NCBI RefSeq assembly: GCF_019925205.1
Contig: NC_083565.1
Span: forward strand, 31,834,241-31,898,240
Direction of reading: 5' to 3'
Length of the DNA stretch: 64,000 bases
Origin: Metopolophium dirhodum
Taxonomy: Eukaryota > Arthropoda > Insecta > Hemiptera > Aphididae
Below the pieces are notes generated by a model. That model saw only the letters and a list, made by a program, of their open reading frames with translations. It did not search any database and was not told the DNA's origin. This document shows, one piece after another, positions 35,044-48,649 of the stretch (position 1 is its first letter; each line of letters opens with the position of its first letter). The position numbers were made by a program, and so were the translations under genes.

Positions 35044-36290
35044 CTATTTACGTGGAGCCTTGTTTTAAATTTTAAATCCTTAGCCATAAAAGTTAAACAT
35101 TTTATACATTTTTAACCACAAAATAATTAATAAATTATAAATTTGATAAATGTTGTCAAAATTTGAACTTTAAATGCTTATAAAAAAAAATTGTGCCTAT
35201 GTATTTTTAATATTTTTCAACTGCTATTAGAAGGATATATCAGAAGCCTTATATTAAATTTTCACGCTTTTTTACCCAACAAATAAAATTTTATTGACAG
35301 TTATTATAGAAAAAAAACTAAAAAAATTGAAAACTTACAATGTCCGTGAACAGTTCAAAAAGAGTCGAAATATTTTCAAAATTTTATGGTGTATATAAAA
35401 TGCTAATATAAACATTCAGTGAAATTTTCAAGTATCTACAGTCATTCGTTTTTTAATTACAATAAAATAAAAAAATTGTTACATGAGAAATCGAGTGAAT
35501 ATCAAATGTTGTAAAAATATAAATTTCAGACGCTCATAAAAATTTAATTTAAGTTTCTTGTAGACATTTTTTTTTTTTTGATAAAGGTAGACAAACTTAT
35601 GAGTAATCTTATAATACATTTTCAAATCTTAGATTTAAAAAGAAAAATTTTTATGAATTCTCAACTCAAAATTATTTGCTAATTTTCGTGATTTTTCCGT
35701 ATTTTGTCAAAATTGGAACTTATAAATAGCTTATAAATAAAAACTGTGACTAAGGATTTTTAATATTTTTTAAATATCATAGTTACAATATAGTAGGAGC
35801 CTTGTATTAAATTGTCAAGCTTTTTACCCTACAAATAAAGTTTTATTGACATCCATAGAAAAAAATACTAATAAAATTGGTAACTGGAAATGTTCCTAAA
35901 CAGTTCAAAACAAATAAAAATATTTTTTAAATTTTATCGTGTATAGAAAATGCAAATATAAACAACCAATGAAAATGTCATGTATATACGTTCATTTGTT
36001 TTAGAGTTACACCAAAAACCAAAATCGATGTTCTCGAAAACAGATTTTGCGTAAAAATTCCCGTTTTTCCATAATTTTTCTTTTAAAAACTACTGGAAAA
36101 TTTTTACTTTTGACCCCCCAAAGTACCAACTAGATTCACTTTTCTATCATAAAAGTTACTGTTGAAGAAAATCCAAGCATTTTTACTATCCTGAAAGGTG
36201 ATGATAGACACAAAAAAAAAATAAAAAACTAAAAAAAAAACACACATCATTATAAAATCAATACATTCATCGCTTCGCTCAGAATCTAAA
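35044..36290 (+). repeat. Dispersed repeat R1, right part to its end
   Basis: It continues the interrupted R1 copy (ACGTGGAGCCTTGTTTTAAA ...) and finishes with CATCGCTTCGCTCAGAATCT at about 36270-36290. It is the most complete R1 right end in the window together with 26990-27015. Confidence 0.7.
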
Positions 36291-36529
36291 ATTATTTTGT
36301 ATTCACAAAATATTTAAAAAATTCAACTTTTATAGCTAAGGATGGACAATTTAAGACAAGGTTCCACATAAATAGTTAAATAAATTACTTTATTCACAAT
36401 AATATCATCAAATATACGCTTAGAAATATCATAGGCTGACTGATCGTCTTCCCTCAGAATCTTTTTTATATACAATGATATAGGTAATGATTTATAATAT
36501 TATATCATTGAATTTAAATTTAACACCAT
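36290..36529 (-). repeat. Dispersed repeat R1, inverted partial copy
   Basis: The reverse complement reads the R1 start region (CGATTCTGAGG..., AATGATATAATATTATAAAT, GTGTTAAATTTAAATTCAAT). It leads directly into the left arm of the inverted repeat that flanks the MFS exons. Confidence 0.6.
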
Positions 36530-37588
36530 CCATTATAGTGACCCACTTTTAACCTACTGCAGATTGACACACACTTGCTCACTTCTTTAAGTTTTTATAT
36601 AAAATGATTTGCAACAATTTGAGACTTAGATGAATCCTGTCAATTGTCAAAGTTTGAACTTCAAAAATTAAAAATGTCGTTAGAATATTTTTAATGTCTA
36701 TAAGTACAATTTATTAACTTGTTTTAAATTTTCTAGATTTTTTACTGATCATAAACATTAAATGAAATTAACTAATTCGACAATATAAAATACTTTTGGT
36801 GTATTGTAAATAGGTACTTTTACCTCAAAGGTTATCTTATAATATATGTTAACCCTCGGGTTTTAAAATTAAAAACTTTACAAATTGGCATCTTCAAAAT
36901 AAATGACTTATTTAGTAAGAACTAAACGAATTTAGCAAGAATTTGAAATTTAAGCGCTTCAAGGATAAAAAAAAATTATCAACATTTCGAAAAAGTCGCT
37001 AATTTCAAATTGTTTTGAAGGGCTAAAATATTTAAAAAAACTACCAGTACCTATTAGGCAAACTTATAAAGAATTTTGTATTACATTTCAAAATTTTTTT
37101 ACCTTAAATATAAAACATCTGAACCGATTTTCATGTTATTATTCATTTTATATAATACATGTATTCATAAATTCATAATATCTATACATGACTTTACTTT
37201 TTAGGTAACAATGTATTTTTTAATAAAAAAATATAAGTAACTGAGTTTATAAATTTGATAAAAATGATTTTGCTTTTACTTGTCACTGTATAATGGAATG
37301 AATGGTATTACATTTGAATTCAATGATAATATTATAATAACATTGTAAACTATTCTAAGCGGTGACGGTTTGTCAGTGTGGATATTTTATTTGTATTATA
37401 TTGCTATTACCTACTTATTATTAATAGGGTAGCCGGTAAGTAATTATAAAATTACAAAAAAATAACTATAAAAAAAACGGAATTGTGTATTACATTTTAA
37501 AATTTTTTAGAAATTTCTTACTCAAAATAATTTTTATACATTTTTGTGATTTTTACGTATTTTGTAAAAATTTGAACTTTAAATGCTT
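36530..37588 (+). repeat. Left arm of inverted repeat flanking MFS exons
   Basis: The reverse complement of 42370-43440. Over the stretches compared by eye the arms are almost identical, with differences mostly in homopolymer length. It starts at the R1-like GACCCACTTTTAACCTACTG and ends near GAACTTTAAATGCTTATAAA. It lies upstream of the first recognised MFS exon. Confidence 0.85.
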
Positions 37589-37940
37589 ATAAAAAAATTT
37601 TTTTACTGTATTTTTAATATTTTTCAACTGTCATTGTAACAAAATATTAGAAGCCTTTCATTAAATTGTCAAGATTTTTGACATTAAAATATATAAATCA
37701 AATGAACCGATTTTCATGTTTTACGTTAATTTTATATTACATAATTATTATACACGAACAAAATGTACGAAAAATATTTTGAAGTTTAAGGTAGATACAT
37801 CTTATACACAAAGCTCATAATATAATAAATACTTATTATTAATAATGTATTATTTTTAGGCTCCTACTCTTACATAATAATATGACCAAAAAAACATATT
37901 CTGCGTGTAATTTTTTAGTAAATTTGTTTTTTTTCCACAG

Positions 37941-40900
37941 GTATAGGACCTATAATTGGTTTTTTACCTACAATAGCGAAACAGTTGGGGTATTCAATAA
38001 CCACTTACGGTGTCGCTATGACTTTTATATCGATGATAAAAATTGTAATATCACCTGTAGCTGGTATAATCGTCGACACATTCCGGGTGAAAAGAACGTC
38101 ATTTTTTACGATGACACTATTGCTGGTTGTGATTTCAATTGTCTTCATGTTTGTACCAAAAGTGCCTTTGGAGATAGGAGTGGAAATGAAATGCGAATCT
38201 GAAATTATTTTGATTGTTCATACCGATGCCATTCAACAAAGTATACACAACACGTCGATGTTTGATGAAGAGAACAATGATGAATTGATCTCATGCAAGG
38301 TGAGACTAAACAATATTTAAAAAAATATTAAAATTTATGGACTTGAACCGTTTTGTTTTAACAATTGTTGAATAATGATGTACATATCTGCGGTGTGAAG
38401 TCGTTTAAAATGTGTGTCAATGTGCCTGACGAATATTAACTAAAATTTAAATTAAAACGGTAAATCGTTGATTATAAAACGCACAGGCTATACTGATTTT
38501 TTTGAGCTTAAAATTGTTCAACGTTATTATCAAGGCTGGGCAAGTTATTGATTTTTTTAACTCAGCTAAGTTAAGTTAATATGCACCAATAACAAGTTAA
38601 TTTAACTATAGCTTAACTCAGTTAAGTTAAAAGTTAATACACACTTTTTGTTAACTTTTTATGAAGTTAAAAAAAAAAGTTAATTTGTTTATACAACACT
38701 AGCGTACTTAATTTTTTTTCAAACCAAAATTAAATTATAGACTATAGTATTTATACTTTGTACAGTATTTCCATATAAGTTGGATTCGAATGATATAAAT
38801 TTTTTACTTTAAACAATTCATGGTAAATATTTTTTGACATGAAAACGAAATAAACTGAAATAGTGAAATATAATAAAATTAAAAACAAAATAAATTAACT
38901 TAACTTATTTCTTAAAATGAAAAAGTAATTCGTTGATTTCACGTTAATTAAAAAAGGAATTTAGTAAATTAACAGTTAAGTTAATGAAAAGCCAAAAGTA
39001 ACTAGTTAAGTTAAAAATTTAAAATTAAATTAACTTTTTAACTTAACTTTAACTTTGTAACTCGTTAATGCTCAGCCTTGGTTATTATTAACCAATATTA
39101 TGAAATATATATTTTTATGTAGATCTATGTCTCTATACGTATGTCTTTTTTTTTTATTGATCTCGAAAAAAAATATGCCTTTATTTACAGTCAATACAAT
39201 GTTTCTGGTGTGTTTTTTTTATAGCGATGATAGATTTGAATTGTAGTAATGGGATGACAATTATATGGGGTATAGTTCTGATATTTACAGTATTTACAAT
39301 ATTTATTATTTACAGATGTACTGATAGAATAAAGTCATAAGACAAATATAAAAATATTACATCAAACAAACAAAGGAAAGATATTCTTCAATCAAATTAT
39401 AAAGTTCTGTTGCTTTTCGAAAATCCATCATTTTCCTAGTGCTGAGTAGTATCCGCTACGGTAGTATAGTATTGGATGACCGATCGATTGGAATCGAAGA
39501 TATTTTAGTATTTTGTTTGCTTGATGATGGTTGCATTGATGTAGATGAGACGTTAAGGTTTGAGTTCTTGGAGTGTTTCATTTCTCAAATATTACAGTGT
39601 GTAGGTGTTATATAATAATCAAATCATATTAACTAGTAGTCTTCTATAAAGTAGACGTGCTATAGGCAGCTATAAAAACGTTAACGATAATGATAGAACA
39701 CACAAGTTGCACATAGATATGTCACTACAAAGGAGACTGAAATTCACTAAATTTCACTATATTTCGGTTGATATTTAAAATTTTTAAACATGTAAACAAA
39801 TTTAGTTCAACTTCTTCAGCTGACTTGTCAAAATACGAAGTCATGTGACCATCAAATAAATAAATCGAACAATCAATCAGATTTCAGCGGTTATTGGAAG
39901 AAAACCACCAATAATTATATCGAAAATATAAGCGATCATAATCGGATTGATGTTACATTCAAATTGAAAGATATGGAACAAGTAATATTATTACCATTAT
40001 CTTTTATTCAAATGTATTTGTTAATATTTAATTAATTTGATCTCAGACTGAAAGTTCGTATGTTTTCCACTTGTTGTCCGTCCAAATGAACGGTACGGAT
40101 ATTTCTCTAACATGCCAATGTCATTTAAAAACATTTAGCCACATCTCATGTTCTAATGAAGACATCATGCGGATAGCCACTGTGCCGACATACAGAGGAA
40201 ACGTTCTTAATTTGTATCAATTTTGGATTTTTTTCATAACTGTGGCTGCATTGTGGTCTTGCATAGCTATAACGATAACTTTACAAGGCTCACTATGTCT
40301 CGATCTTTTAGGTAAAATATGATACAACAATACCAATGTCATTAATATTTATGTAGTTAAAAGAAAAATTGCATCTCATTTTATTTTTAGAAGACAAACC
40401 TGAGGATATTGGAAAACAAATATGTTGGGCATCATTTGGTTTTGGCAGTTTTTCCATATTCATCGGATGGCTTGTGGATTGGTTTAGCATTAATAAAAAG
40501 GAAAAAGAATATACACCAGTTTTTTATTCGTGTATTTTATTCTCAATTTGTAATTTCTTTGTCATAAGCAAACTTAAAGTAAGTTATTTTCTGACCCTAT
40601 ACTTTACATCATAATCTATATTTTAAATAGTTATTTGAGCACAATAATTATTAAAAAAAAATTCTATTATTCTGTAACTTATAGGTAATCGAAACAAAAA
40701 AAACCGAAGGAAAATGGAAGAGTATATATGGACTGTTTACTGAACATTATGTGATTTTATTTTATACATGGGTAATATCAATCACATTTCTCCATACAAT
40801 TATTACACATTTTCTATTCTGGTGAGTTTATAAGTATAACTGAAGAAGTTTTTTTAGTAACTTGTAATTATTTTAAGTGTTTTTTTAATCATATTGAGTA

Positions 40901-43900
40901 GGTACTTATTCATAATATAATACTCTCATCGACGTGTAAACCGACAAAATATCACGGTAGGTCGTAGGTGAGTGTCAAGTGTCTTTGAATTAGGCAGGTA
41001 CTGCCTACAGAATGTAGAAAGAAGATGTGAAAATTAAAATGTAATGTTTGTATAATGTCGGGTACAATCCTAATAAGTAATAATTAGTCAATTTGTAGAA
41101 CTCGAATTGACGTTGTTCTTTTAAAAGATAAATATTAAATATACTTACACTAAATATTCATAATAAAGTTTCAAATAAAGCACAATTACGTTATTTTCAC
41201 CAATTTATTAATAGATTGTTAAGAATATGATAAACAACATGCGTAAATCAAAACTTTGGCTTAATTTCGGTAAGTCAATTTTTAAGATAGAAAAAAACTT
41301 TTTAAGTCAAAGTTGCTAATTTAATTTAAGCAATTCAAACTTAAAAATAGATGTAATATTAGGTCCTTTTTGCGGTAAAAAAAAATGCAAATTAAATTCA
41401 ACGTCATGCGTTTGAAAGATTTCGTGTTACCTTTATCGTTAAACACACTGTTTAGTGTGACGAGGCCCTAACGTTTGACGTCGATTTCATATATTATATT
41501 ATTGGTGGTTACTGAATAATTGTCGTCCATTTACATTTGTACGAGGATATATTCGATTATCACATATATACACATAACTACATAAATGATTATTTAACAC
41601 GTGTTAAAAACGATTGCGTTTAAAATGTCTTAGATTCCCTAGATTATGATTAAGTTGATTAGAGATTTTGCAAAATAATATTTGACTCTGTGGTGTGTAG
41701 TATAATAATATTTCATTGTTAAAACATTTTAATACTACTGTTAATAATTTCTAATCAGGTACATGGAGGATTTAGTTTCTGCTAACAATGACCACAGCCA
41801 ACGAGCGTGGCTAAAAACTCTTCAAGGTCTAGCTCAGGGCATCCAATGTTTTGGCGGTGAAATACCATTTTATTTCTGTTCCGGATGGATAATCAGAAAG
41901 GTCGGTCACATTAACTGCATGGTCATAGTGATGGGAGCCATGGCTATCCGGTTGTACCTGTACACAGTCATCTGGAATCCAGCTTGGATCATTGCGATAG
42001 AGCTATTGAATGGCGTGTCGTATGCATTGGGAACGTCGGTGAAAATGTCGTACGCGAAAATTATGTCACCCGAGGACTCCACGAACACTATAATCGGGAT
42101 ATTAGTACTTTTCGATGGCATTGGTAAACTATAAAAATTGTTTTATACACTTGATATTTCGTGTTTCTATATAAAGCAAGGTAAAATTCTTCAACAAAAA
42201 AAAAAAAATGAAGTAATCCACTTATAGTAGTATTCACTCATTATCGATTTATAATACCATGAAAAATCGAACAAATTTCATTGGGAATGATCTCACGAAC
42301 AATACAAAATAAAAAAGGTGGGGAAGTGGGTGTCACTCTGCTGTACAGAAGGTTACAAGCGGGTCACTGTTTTTATAAGCATTTAAAGTTCAAATTTTTA
42401 CAAAATACGTAAAAATCACAAAAATGTATAAAAATTATTTTGAGTAAGAAATTTCTAAAAAATTTTAAAATGTAATACACAATTCCGTTTTTTTTATAGT
42501 TATTTTTTTGTAATTTTATAATTACTTACCGGCTACCCTATTAATAATAAGTAGGTAATAGCAATATAATACAAATAAAATATCCACACTGACAAACCGT
42601 CACCGCTTAGAATAGTTTACAATGTTATTATAATATTATCATTGAATTCAAATGTAATACCATTCATTCCATTATACAGTGACAAGTAAAAGCAAAATCA
42701 TTTTTATCAAATTTATAAACTCAGTTACTTATATTTTTTTATTAAAAAATACATTGTTACCTAAAAAGTAAAGTCATGTATAGATATTATGAATTTATGA
42801 ATACATGTATTATATAAAATGAATAATAACATGAAAATCGGTTCAGATGTTTTATATTTAAGGTAAAAAAATTTTGAAATGTAATACAAAATTCTTTATA
42901 AGTTTGCCTAATAGGTACTGGTAGTTTTTTTAAATATTTTAGCCCTTCAAAACAATTTGAAATTAGCGACTTTTTCGAAATGTTGATAATTTTTTTTTAT
43001 CCTTGAAGCGCTTAAATTTCAAATTCTTGCTAAATTCGTTTAGTTCTTACTAAATAAGTCATTTATTTTGAAGATGCCAATTTGTAAAGTTTTTAATTTT
43101 AAAACCCGAGGGTTAACATATATTATAAGATAACCTTTGAGGTAAAAGTACCTATTTACAATACACCAAAAGTATTTTATATTGTCGAATTAGTTAATTT
43201 CATTTAATGTTTATGATCAGTAAAAAATCTAGAAAATTTAAAACAAGTTAATAAATTGTACTTATAGACATTAAAAATATTCTAACGACATTTTTAATTT
43301 TTGAAGTTCAAACTTTGACAATTGACAGGATTCATCTAAGTCTCAAATTGTTGCAAATCATTTTATATAAAAACTTAAAGAAGTGAGCAAGTGTGTGTCA
43401 ATCTGCAGTAGGTTAAAAGTGGGTCACTATAATGGACGGTGTTAAATTTGAATTCAATGATATAATATCAATGTATAAAAGAAAAACGATTCTGGGCGAA
43501 GCCTATGATATGACTAAGTATTTTTTTATGATATTATTGTGAATAAAGTAATTTATATATAACCTATTTAAGTGGAACCTTATTTTAAATGTTCAATTCT
43601 TAGATATAAAAGTTGAACATTTTATACATTTTTAACTGCAAATAATTATTACATTTTTAATATGATAAATGTTGTCAAAATTCGAACGTCAAATGCTTAT
43701 TCACCAAATTGTGCACATAATATATTTTTAATATTTTTCAACTGCAATATATCAGGATATATTATTGAGTTCAAATTTAACACATCCTTTACTACAGTGT
43801 AAGTCACTGTATCAATGACGAGATACAATCTACCTGCAGAAAATCAACTTTCCCAGTTATTTATTTTTTAAATGTTTTCATTGCTTTAAAACAAAAATAT

Positions 43901-46900
43901 TTCTGGTTTGATCGATATACGTGGGTACTTAAATCCTAAGTGAAGTCAATTTTTTGTTTAAATTTATATTGAACATCTTTAAAATGTAATTTAAACTTAA
44001 TAGAATTATATATCACAACAAAAACATTTGTATAACTAAATATATTTATAGCACTTTTTATAAAAAATATGTGTTCAACATCACGACCCTCTTTCGAATG
44101 TAATTAACAATTCCATAAAATATAAGTTTATATTCTGCAGAATACCTTTTGTTGCATTTTTTTGGTGCATTATTTAGAATTTTTAGAGCCTAATATCATA
44201 TTTTTAAGGCATTAAAATCCAATGCCTAAATTTATTGCTAAGTATAATTTATTATATTATTGTTATTAAAGTGATTTATTTAGCTATATTATCAATACAG
44301 TTGACAATTTTTTCCGAAAACATTGCATTTGAAAACGTAATTGTGTGTATAGAATATAATAGTTAATAATAAACTTTAAAAATGTCAAGTACCTACCTAA
44401 ACCCACGAATTTTTAAGTTACAAAAAAATAACTAAAATCGTTATTTTTCTTTTAAATATCTAATCTCGACCATATTTAAACTTAGAATGATTATAAAAAA
44501 AGTATTGTGCTTGTATATTTTTTAGTTCCGATAAACTGTGTGACAAATTTTCAAGCTTGGGTTATAAAAGTTGAACACATTTTATAAAATATTATTACCT
44601 AATTACAAAATAATTTACAAAATATGTTCTCAATCTTCATGATTTTGTCAACATTTTAACTTTTTATCCAAAAATCATGACTTTCCGGTTAACTTTTTTT
44701 TGATATCGCTAAAAACACTTAGGAAGAACCTTGTATTAAATTGTTGTTGGGAAGTAGCCATGCATTTATGGAACTTCATAATATATAAGCATTATAAATA
44801 GTAATTAAATAATAGTATTAAGTAATTTTATTTAAATAACCAAACTATTACAGTACTTATATGTAAAGCACGGATTTCTATGTAATTGCATATTTTTTTC
44901 CTTTGAATATTTTTGCATTTTTGTCAGTTATCTCCACGAATCAACATAATTTGAAACTAATGGTGAAATTTTGTTTTGCATATTTCTGCATATTTAAATG
45001 TTATTGCATATTTTTGCATATTGAAGCAAAAATTTAAAAAAATTTATAAAATAATATTTTGTCAAGTGGAAAAATTAAAAATACATTTTATAGTCATAAA
45101 AAAACTGGAAACTCAAAATATGACTTTACATAAAAGCTTTTCAATAATTGACAAAACGAAAGATAAAAATCATTCTATTCCTGGATCGAAAGGTGCAACA
45201 CTTACAATAAAATCAAACGAGCTTTCCAATAAAAATAAAGGTCTGGAAATTCTATGAAAAATTGATGCAGTACTATTAGGTGAAAACGTTCAGCTAGAAG
45301 ATCTTTATCAAGGCCCGATAATATTAAGTTGCTTCAAATATGCCCCAACAACTTCAGTTGACGTAGAACGTTGATACGTTCGTTCTCAGACTTTAATAAT
45401 ATATTAACCGATAAACGTCAGAGCTTCACAGAAGAAAAACTCGAAATGCATATGATAATTCATTTTAATAATAAATACAATTAAAAAAAAAACATTAAGT
45501 TATTCAGAAAATTCCCTACGTTTTTTTTTTATTAAGTATTTAAATAATTAATTATTATAAGTTGTTTAATTTGTAAATTTTGAATTAAGAAAAAAAAATC
45601 TTGCATATATTTTGTATACTTTCATGATTTTTACTGCATATTTTTTGCATATTTTCATTATTTTTACTGCATATTTTATGGCATATTTCAATACTTTTTA
45701 GTGCATAAAAATCCGTGCTCTACTTATATGTTATAAATAATTATTTAAATATACATTATCTTTTGTGTGTGATAATAGTTATAAGCCTAATACAACAAAA
45801 GTTCCCGTTAGTTTCATTTCCCTTATCAATTTAGAAAAATATTGAACAGGTTCATAGTTCGCCACAAAATATTATCTTATAATAATTATAATATGCTCTA
45901 AACTAAACACTCAAAATATAAAATATGTATGAACAATAATATTAAACACCATGAATGTTTCGAATTTTATTCGTTTTCGCATTGTGAAACGAACTTTGTG
46001 TTTAATTAGCATTCAATACAACCAGGAAAACATGGAAATGTATGAACGTCCTTTAGTGTAATTATTATTATGTATCGAATTGACGATTATTCGAAAAAAT
46101 ACATTTTATAACGACAACGTCATTATTATCGAACGCATTTATCAGGAATCAGTTATCTCTTCACAATATTCTTGCACAAAATGAATTCATATTCATACAA
46201 TCATAATATATTAATCATATTAATCATATTATGATTTGTTGACGTGTTGTTGCTAGCGGTGGCATATCTACGGAGATGGGGGGATATGGTTGTTATACCC
46301 CCCTCCCCACCCCACGGCGACAAAATTGTGTACACAATACAACATGTATATAATAATATGAATATATTATGTGTATACTGAATATGTTTTATAAAATAAT
46401 AAATACGCTATACTGGTTTCTAGATGGTTAGTTTAAATAGATATTTAAATTACGTATATATGCGGTGGCATTGGCAGCTAATTTTATAGTAATTATTTAT
46501 TTATTAAAACAATCCTGACTCCAAAAATATTACACGAAAACAAAAAAGTTATCGTTACAACTGAAGAGAGTTGGTCACCTCCACGCCAATATGGCTATCA
46601 TGCGGAGATGAGAGTGCTAATAAATTAATTTAATGTCTATTACATGTATAAAAATGTGAAGTTATATTTAAAGAAATAACGGTTCATACGTCATAAGTTC
46701 ATAACTATAGTAAATCAAATTAATATAATTTATTCAAAAAAAATCTGAACAATTGTGTAAAATGGTATCATATTATTTATGTTTTACATTTTTTTTCCTG
46801 TTGGTACTGAATGGACCCGATATATTTTATACATGAATAGAGTTTTTTCAAAAACCACAGTGATTACTCGGATAGTCGGATAAATATTTTCATTTATTTT

Positions 46901-47337
46901 TACAAACCATAGCACACGTTTAACTTTTGTTAATGTTGAATAATATGTTTAGAGGCCCTAGGTAATGAAAATTGCAAATTATATACGTAAAAATAATTTA
47001 TAGGTATGCGTATACAATTTGTACAAGTTAACCTTTCAATTTAAAATTTAACTTTGATTTGATTCGTAATTTATTAACATTATACCAAACATGATTTTAA
47101 AATGGATTATGTTTTACAGGTGAATCTCTAGGTAGTCTACTGGGTGGATTTTTATTCGGTTCATACGGTGGAGTGTGGACGTTTCGATTTTTCGCCTACA
47201 GTTCTGCTTTGTTGTGCTTTTTAAACATACTAAGCAATCGTTTCGGATTGACTAAAGATTTGACAAATTATGATTTTGTCGCAGTGTCTATGAAAGTAAA
47301 TAACCAGAAAAATGATGACGTTGGTATCAAAATTTAA
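37941..47337 (+). CDS. MFSD6-like major facilitator superfamily transporter (N-terminal exon not found)
   Basis: Seven coding exons with GT-AG ends and matching phases: 37941-38299, 39820-39981, 40047-40311, 40391-40578, 40685-40821, 41759-42123 and 47120-47337. Exon 1 begins in phase 1 with GIGPIIGFLPTIAKQLGYS, which in MFSD6-like proteins follows the first membrane helix, so at least one upstream exon is missing from the model. A long extra-membrane loop with Cys and NxS/T sites follows (exons 2-3). LLEDKPEDIGKQICWASFGF, FLFWYMEDL and GGVWTFRFFAYSS are positions typical of the family. The C-terminus is a short polar tail ending GIKI. The partial product is 564 codons before stop. MFSD6-type proteins are multi-pass membrane transporters of poorly known substrate. 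Introns contain a hAT MITE, an inverted repeat arm and a hAT family 1 copy. The first exon may lie anywhere upstream; I could not find it. Confidence 0.82.
38531..39080. mobile_element. hAT-type MITE, family 2, copy 1 (550 bp)
   Basis: The ends are CAAGGCTGGGCAAGTT and GCTCAGCCTTG, with an exact 8-bp duplication GTTATTAT (38523-38530 and 39081-39088). The interior is packed with AAGTTAAC/GTTAACTT-like motifs and is non-coding. It lies in an MFS intron. Other copies are at 59796-60216 and 63170-63632. Confidence 0.85.
42310..42369 (+). repeat. R1 start fragment
   Basis: AAAGGTGGGGAAGTGGGTGT through GTTACAAGCGGGTCACTG is the R1 beginning. It is cut off where the right arm of the inverted repeat starts. 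Confidence 0.6.
42370..43440 (-). repeat. Right arm of inverted repeat flanking MFS exons
   Basis: Partner of 36530-37588. It sits in the 5-kb intron between the sixth and seventh recognised MFS exons. Together the arms enclose six coding exons. Confidence 0.85.
43441..44863. repeat. R1 and inverted R2 copies in the last MFS intron
   Basis: 43441-43790 is R1 (CGATTCTGGGCGAAGCCTAT). 43790-44150 is R2 in reverse orientation (ATCACGACCCTCTTTCGAAT). 44150-44863 is AT-rich with no recognised unit. No exon signals were found. Confidence 0.55.
44864..45722 (+). mobile_element. hAT-type element, family 1, copy 3 (859 bp)
   Basis: It is in inverse orientation to copies 1 and 2, with ends TAAAGCACGGATTTCTATG and AAAAATCCGTGCTCTA and an exact 8-bp duplication CTTATATG (44856-44863 and 45723-45730). 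It carries the same decayed transposase C-terminal region (KLETQNMTLHKSFSIIDKTK). It is slightly more diverged than copies 1 and 2 are from each other. It is inserted in the last MFS intron. Confidence 0.86.
45731..47119. other. Last part of the MFS intron, no recognised features
   Basis: AT-rich DNA with a G/C-run pocket near 46258-46315 (GGGGGGATATGG, CCCCCCTCCCCACCCCACGG). No exon or paired ends were found. Confidence 0.5.
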
Positions 47338-48240
47338 TTAAATGATCTCTTTATTTTTTATTTTATATAAAATTGTAAAACAAAAATGGAATGTTATTAT
47401 GCAGAAAAATTCTATCGTATTGAAATAACGAATAATGTTTTATATAATACTACCTATATTAACTACATTAGAAAATATTAAAATAATTCATGCGAACGTA
47501 TATAATAGTATAGCTTAGTAATAATATATAGTACGAGTTGGATCACTTTGACGCACAAACTTCAACATTTTAGGGACCACCAAACAATTGAAAATTGACT
47601 GCTGTTAATAAATTTCTGATTTTCTGTTATTACATACAATCGTATTAGATTCTGAGCGGATCGATGAATACTTATATTGATTTGACAATGACGTGTGTTT
47701 TTTTTTGTATGTATACCTACACATGATAATTAACTAATCGAAATAATGCTTCGATTTTTAACCAGCGTAACATTAAAAAAGGTAGACTGTCCAATGTCTA
47801 AGTAATTAAAAATCAAGCTTAAGCTAATTGATAAACTAATAAAGAATTATTATTTAATTTTCATTAAAAAGATGGAAAAGTGGATACCTACTTTTATTAA
47901 TAATCTAATATTTAAAACCCACTGAATATCAAATATTTAAAATCAAACGCATTTAAACTCATAAAAAATTAATATTGCTTTCTGGTGACTTTTATTTTGA
48001 TAAAGGTAGAAAAACTTGTTGAGACTATTCTATTAAAATTTATAATTTTAGATATAAAAAAAATAATATTTATGATTTTCTAACTGAAAATAGTTTAAAT
48101 GATTTGCTTAACATTCTTCGAGCTTGTCTTTTTAATTCACCAACTTAACCAAGTTATGCTTAAACAATAATTTAAACACAAAATGTTAACAATTTATTGG
48201 GGGTTATCTCAATAGTGCCTGGCCAATTTTGCTATTTTGG
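47338..48240. other. 3' flank of the MFS gene, no further gene recognised
   Basis: It contains one R1-like end in reverse orientation near 47645 (TTAGATTCTGAGCGGATCGA) and otherwise only AT-rich sequence. No clear AATAAA lies directly behind the MFS stop. Confidence 0.5.
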
Positions 48241-48249
48241 TTTAGCAGT

Positions 48250-48480
48250 AGGCTTACAAACAGTTTTGAAGAACGTGTATTTACTTTAGACACAATTGAA
48301 GCTGTAAAATTGGAAATTGGAATTGATGGTCTACATTTATCCAAGAGTAGTAGCTATGCTCCTCATAAAAATGCAGTATTTCTCATTGGTTTATAGTGAG
48401 GAAATACAAAACCTAAAAGTAGCAGTCAATATTCACAACTATTTGTGTTGGAAAATAATATTTTTTAAAAATGGTATTGT
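48250..48480 (+). pseudogene. Decayed transposable-element protein fragment
   Basis: One frame reads TIEAVKLEIGIDGLHLSKSS then HKNAVFLIGL, a stop, and in the same frame GNTKPKSSSQYSQLF. The IDGLPL-type motif followed by a GNxKP motif is familiar from a class of insect transposon-borne proteins that I cannot name with certainty. It is interrupted by stops and isolated. Confidence 0.4.
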
Positions 48481-48649
48481 ATAGTTATATTTACAACAAA
48501 ATTATAAACCATAAAATAAGTTGTTTTTGTTTTGATGCTTTATCCAAATCTTTTACTCATCAAATAAAAGGACATTGGTTCAGGTTATGGCCCTTTGTCT
48601 TAGTGTACACAAAAAGATAAGTACATAGAAAATCGAATATGTTTCCCTT

